Shown here in pieces: positions 6,007 through 6,584 of a stretch of 6,584 nucleotides of DNA. Positions within the stretch are counted from its first letter, which is position 1. The number at the start of each line of letters is the position of its first letter. Source of the DNA: Spirochaetaceae bacterium. GTDB taxonomy: Bacteria; Spirochaetota; Spirochaetia; Treponematales; Breznakiellaceae. Below the pieces are notes generated by a model. The model saw only the letters and a list, made by a program, of their open reading frames with translations, had not been told where the DNA came from and ran no database searches. The stretch is from positions 1 to 6,584 of the forward strand of contig JAITAM010000219.1 in the NCBI GenBank assembly GCA_031284085.1, written 5' to 3'. The position numbers and the translations under genes were made by a program.

Positions 6007-6259
6007 GAGTCTTATTCTGAACTGGGTGTGGACCTTATTCTAGGCTAGGTGTGAGTCTTATTCTGGACTAGACGTGGGTCTTATTCTGGACTGGGTTTGA
6101 GTCTTATTCTGGACTAGGTGTGGACCTTATTCTAGGCTAGACGTGAGTCTTATTCTGGACTAGGTGTGAAGCTTATTCTAGGCTGGGTGTAAGTCTTATT
6201 CTAGTCTAGGTGTGGACCTTATTCTAGGCTAGGTGTGGGTCTTACTCTGGACTAGGTGT
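6007..6259. repeat. 23-bp tandem array, eleven units, with 92-bp higher-order period
   Basis: Eleven 23-bp units run without gaps. Almost all share TTATTCT in the middle and end in GGTGT or ACGT. Two main types occur: one starts GAGTCTTATTCTGGACT, the other GGACCTTATTCTAGGCT. The second type occupies units 2, 6 and 10, and units 4 and 8 share CTGGG, so the array repeats every four units (6007-6098, 6099-6190, then three units). The period is not a multiple of three and stops occur in the frames, so it is non-coding. It contains 13 CTAG tetranucleotides. No spacers separate the repeats, so it is not a CRISPR. Confidence 0.93.
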
Positions 6260-6299
6260 GATTGACAGTTTTTTAACTTGGTGGAACGTCCCGCTTCTA

Positions 6300-6342
6300 T
6301 CAGGCAAAAGCCGTACCAGCGTTTTGGATAGAACAACCTTTG
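6300..6342 (-). repeat. 44-bp module, first inverted copy (right arm)
   Basis: This is the reverse complement of the module at 5729-5772, with core CAGGCAAAAGCCGTAC (6301-6316), one A shorter than other copies, and the AACAACCTTTG end. Immediately to its left, GTCCCGCTTC (6289-6298) is the reverse complement of the GAAGCGGGAC that follows the core in the 84-bp repeats at the window start. This copy therefore links the two repeat groups. Confidence 0.8.
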
Positions 6343-6352
6343 AAGCCCGCTA

Positions 6353-6395
6353 TCAGGCAAAAAGCCGTACACTGTTCCCGATACAGCAACCTTTG
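6353..6395 (-). repeat. 44-bp module, second inverted copy (right arm)
   Basis: The core CAGGCAAAAAGCCGTAC (6354-6370) is the exact reverse complement of the cores at 40-56 and 5755-5771. It ends in CAACCTTTGAA, matching the left arm. A CAGCC-TGC-GGCTG hairpin (6399-6411) flanks it, paralleling the CAGCC-ACA-GGCTG hairpin beside the left module. Confidence 0.82.
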
Positions 6396-6411
6396 AAACA
6401 GCCTGCGGCTG

Positions 6412-6441
6412 AGACCTCTAACCCCAAAACAGGTCAGACCT
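6412..6441 (-). repeat. Inverted terminal fragment of the 24-bp array
   Basis: On the minus strand this reads one full 24-bp unit, the box AGGTCTGACCT (6431-6441) with spacer TTTTGGGGTTAG, and then a partial box AGGTCT that joins the hairpin at 6399-6411. The same TTTTGGGGTTAG spacer opens the left array (5789-5800), so the two arms share this junction. Beyond 6441 the similarity stops. Confidence 0.8.
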
Positions 6442-6584
6442 AGTCTCAAGAAAAAAAAGAGTAAAAAAAGAGCAGCTGACTAAAGCAAAATGCCATGTTT
6501 ACCCCGTTATCTATGTACCATGTCTTCGCATTATTCGCCACGAGGCCGCACTGATTTAGGCCTCACCTATTATATCTTCTCGGT
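6442..6584. other. Right-end flank, no supportable gene
   Basis: An A-rich stretch (about 6450-6471) is followed by ordinary sequence. A + frame opens at ATG 6490 and stays open to the window end (about 31 codons, starting MPCLPRYLCTMSS), but it has no clear ribosome-binding site and I do not recognise the peptide. A perfect 6-bp stem GAGGCC (6542-6547) / GGCCTC (6559-6564) has an 11-nt loop and no T run. On the minus strand a TATAAT occurs at about 6569-6574; any -35 would lie outside the window. Confidence 0.4.

Larger units (their letters stand above)
5703..6441. other. Composite non-coding repeat locus with inverted arms and two nested tandem arrays
   Basis: This 739-bp stretch carries no supportable gene. 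From left to right it holds GC hairpins, one forward 44-bp module (5729-5772), six 24-bp units (5801-5938), a spacer without clear repeats (5939-6006; its last 24 bases loosely resemble a 23-bp unit), eleven 23-bp units (6007-6259), a 40-bp spacer, two inverted modules (6300-6342, 6353-6395) and an inverted end with one palindrome box (6431-6441). The outer arms, about 5703-5811 and 6342-6441, are imperfectly complementary in the same order, so the locus is a large inverted repeat. No transposase, replication or Cas gene is present. It could be a non-autonomous mobile element, a structured RNA or a recombination hot spot. Confidence 0.75.

Noticed and set aside
5801..6259. CRISPR array
   Set aside because: Units are directly adjacent with no unique spacers of regular length, the 23-bp units themselves vary, and no cas gene is present.
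5801..6259. Plasmid-type iteron origin
   Set aside because: The direct repeats are iteron-like in size, but there is no replication initiator gene, no AT-rich unwinding region and the setting appears chromosomal. Kept only as a remote idea.
6258..6443. Plus-strand frame across the right arm
   Set aside because: It is composed almost entirely of inverted repeat modules and the terminal box, has no ribosome-binding site, and shows no protein-like character.

Overview
The window looks like a chromosomal segment of a host-associated spirochaete, most likely a Treponema of moderate GC. This is an inference from gene content, the lipoprotein signal peptides (LTNC and LSGC lipoboxes), strong AAGGAG ribosome-binding sites and the intergenic repeat families. 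The species cannot be fixed from the sequence alone, and a Firmicute is the main alternative. Five intact protein genes fill about 310-5702. Repeat-rich non-coding DNA lies on both sides.

Layout, left part. Positions 1-168 hold two near-identical copies of an 84-bp direct repeat, possibly the end of a longer array cut by the window edge. Positions 169-309 hold a small stem-loop, a good sigma70-type promoter (TTGACA, 18-nt spacer, GATACT) and a short leader. Genes 1 to 3 (310-3797) then form an operon on the + strand: two CUT1-type (LplB / LplC-YtcP-like) sugar ABC permeases and a 522-residue solute-binding lipoprotein. No ATPase gene is present, so this importer probably uses a shared ATPase encoded elsewhere.

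Layout, middle part. A GC-rich hairpin with a T6 tract on the minus strand (about 3801-3858) separates the convergent sugar operon and corA. corA (minus, 4843 to 3869) encodes a CorA-type divalent cation channel. It is divergent from a ZnuA/TroA-like metal-binding lipoprotein gene (4842-5702), and the two ATG start codons share two base pairs in one CATG. No intergenic space exists, so any promoter or operator for either gene lies inside the other. A 13-bp perfect dyad (TTATAG-C-CTATAA) sits just upstream of znuA, inside corA. The znuA gene has no permease or ATPase partner here.

Layout, right part. Positions 5703-6441 form a striking composite non-coding repeat locus. A 44-bp module with core GTACGGCTTTTTGCCTG appears once on the left and twice inverted on the right, and related sequence occurs in the 84-bp repeats at the window start. 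Between the arms are two unrelated tandem arrays. The first has six 24-bp units, each with the palindromic box AGGTCTGACCT. The second has eleven 23-bp units that show a four-unit (92-bp) higher-order period and are unusually rich in CTAG. Another palindrome box closes the right arm at 6431-6441. The last 143 bases are A-rich, then ordinary-looking, with no gene I can support.

Biology. The gene block is a nutrient-acquisition region: carbohydrate import, Mg2+/Co2+ flux and Zn/Mn capture. The most unusual material is the right-hand repeat locus, which has mobile-element-like or regulatory-array-like architecture but encodes no transposase, replication protein or Cas protein.
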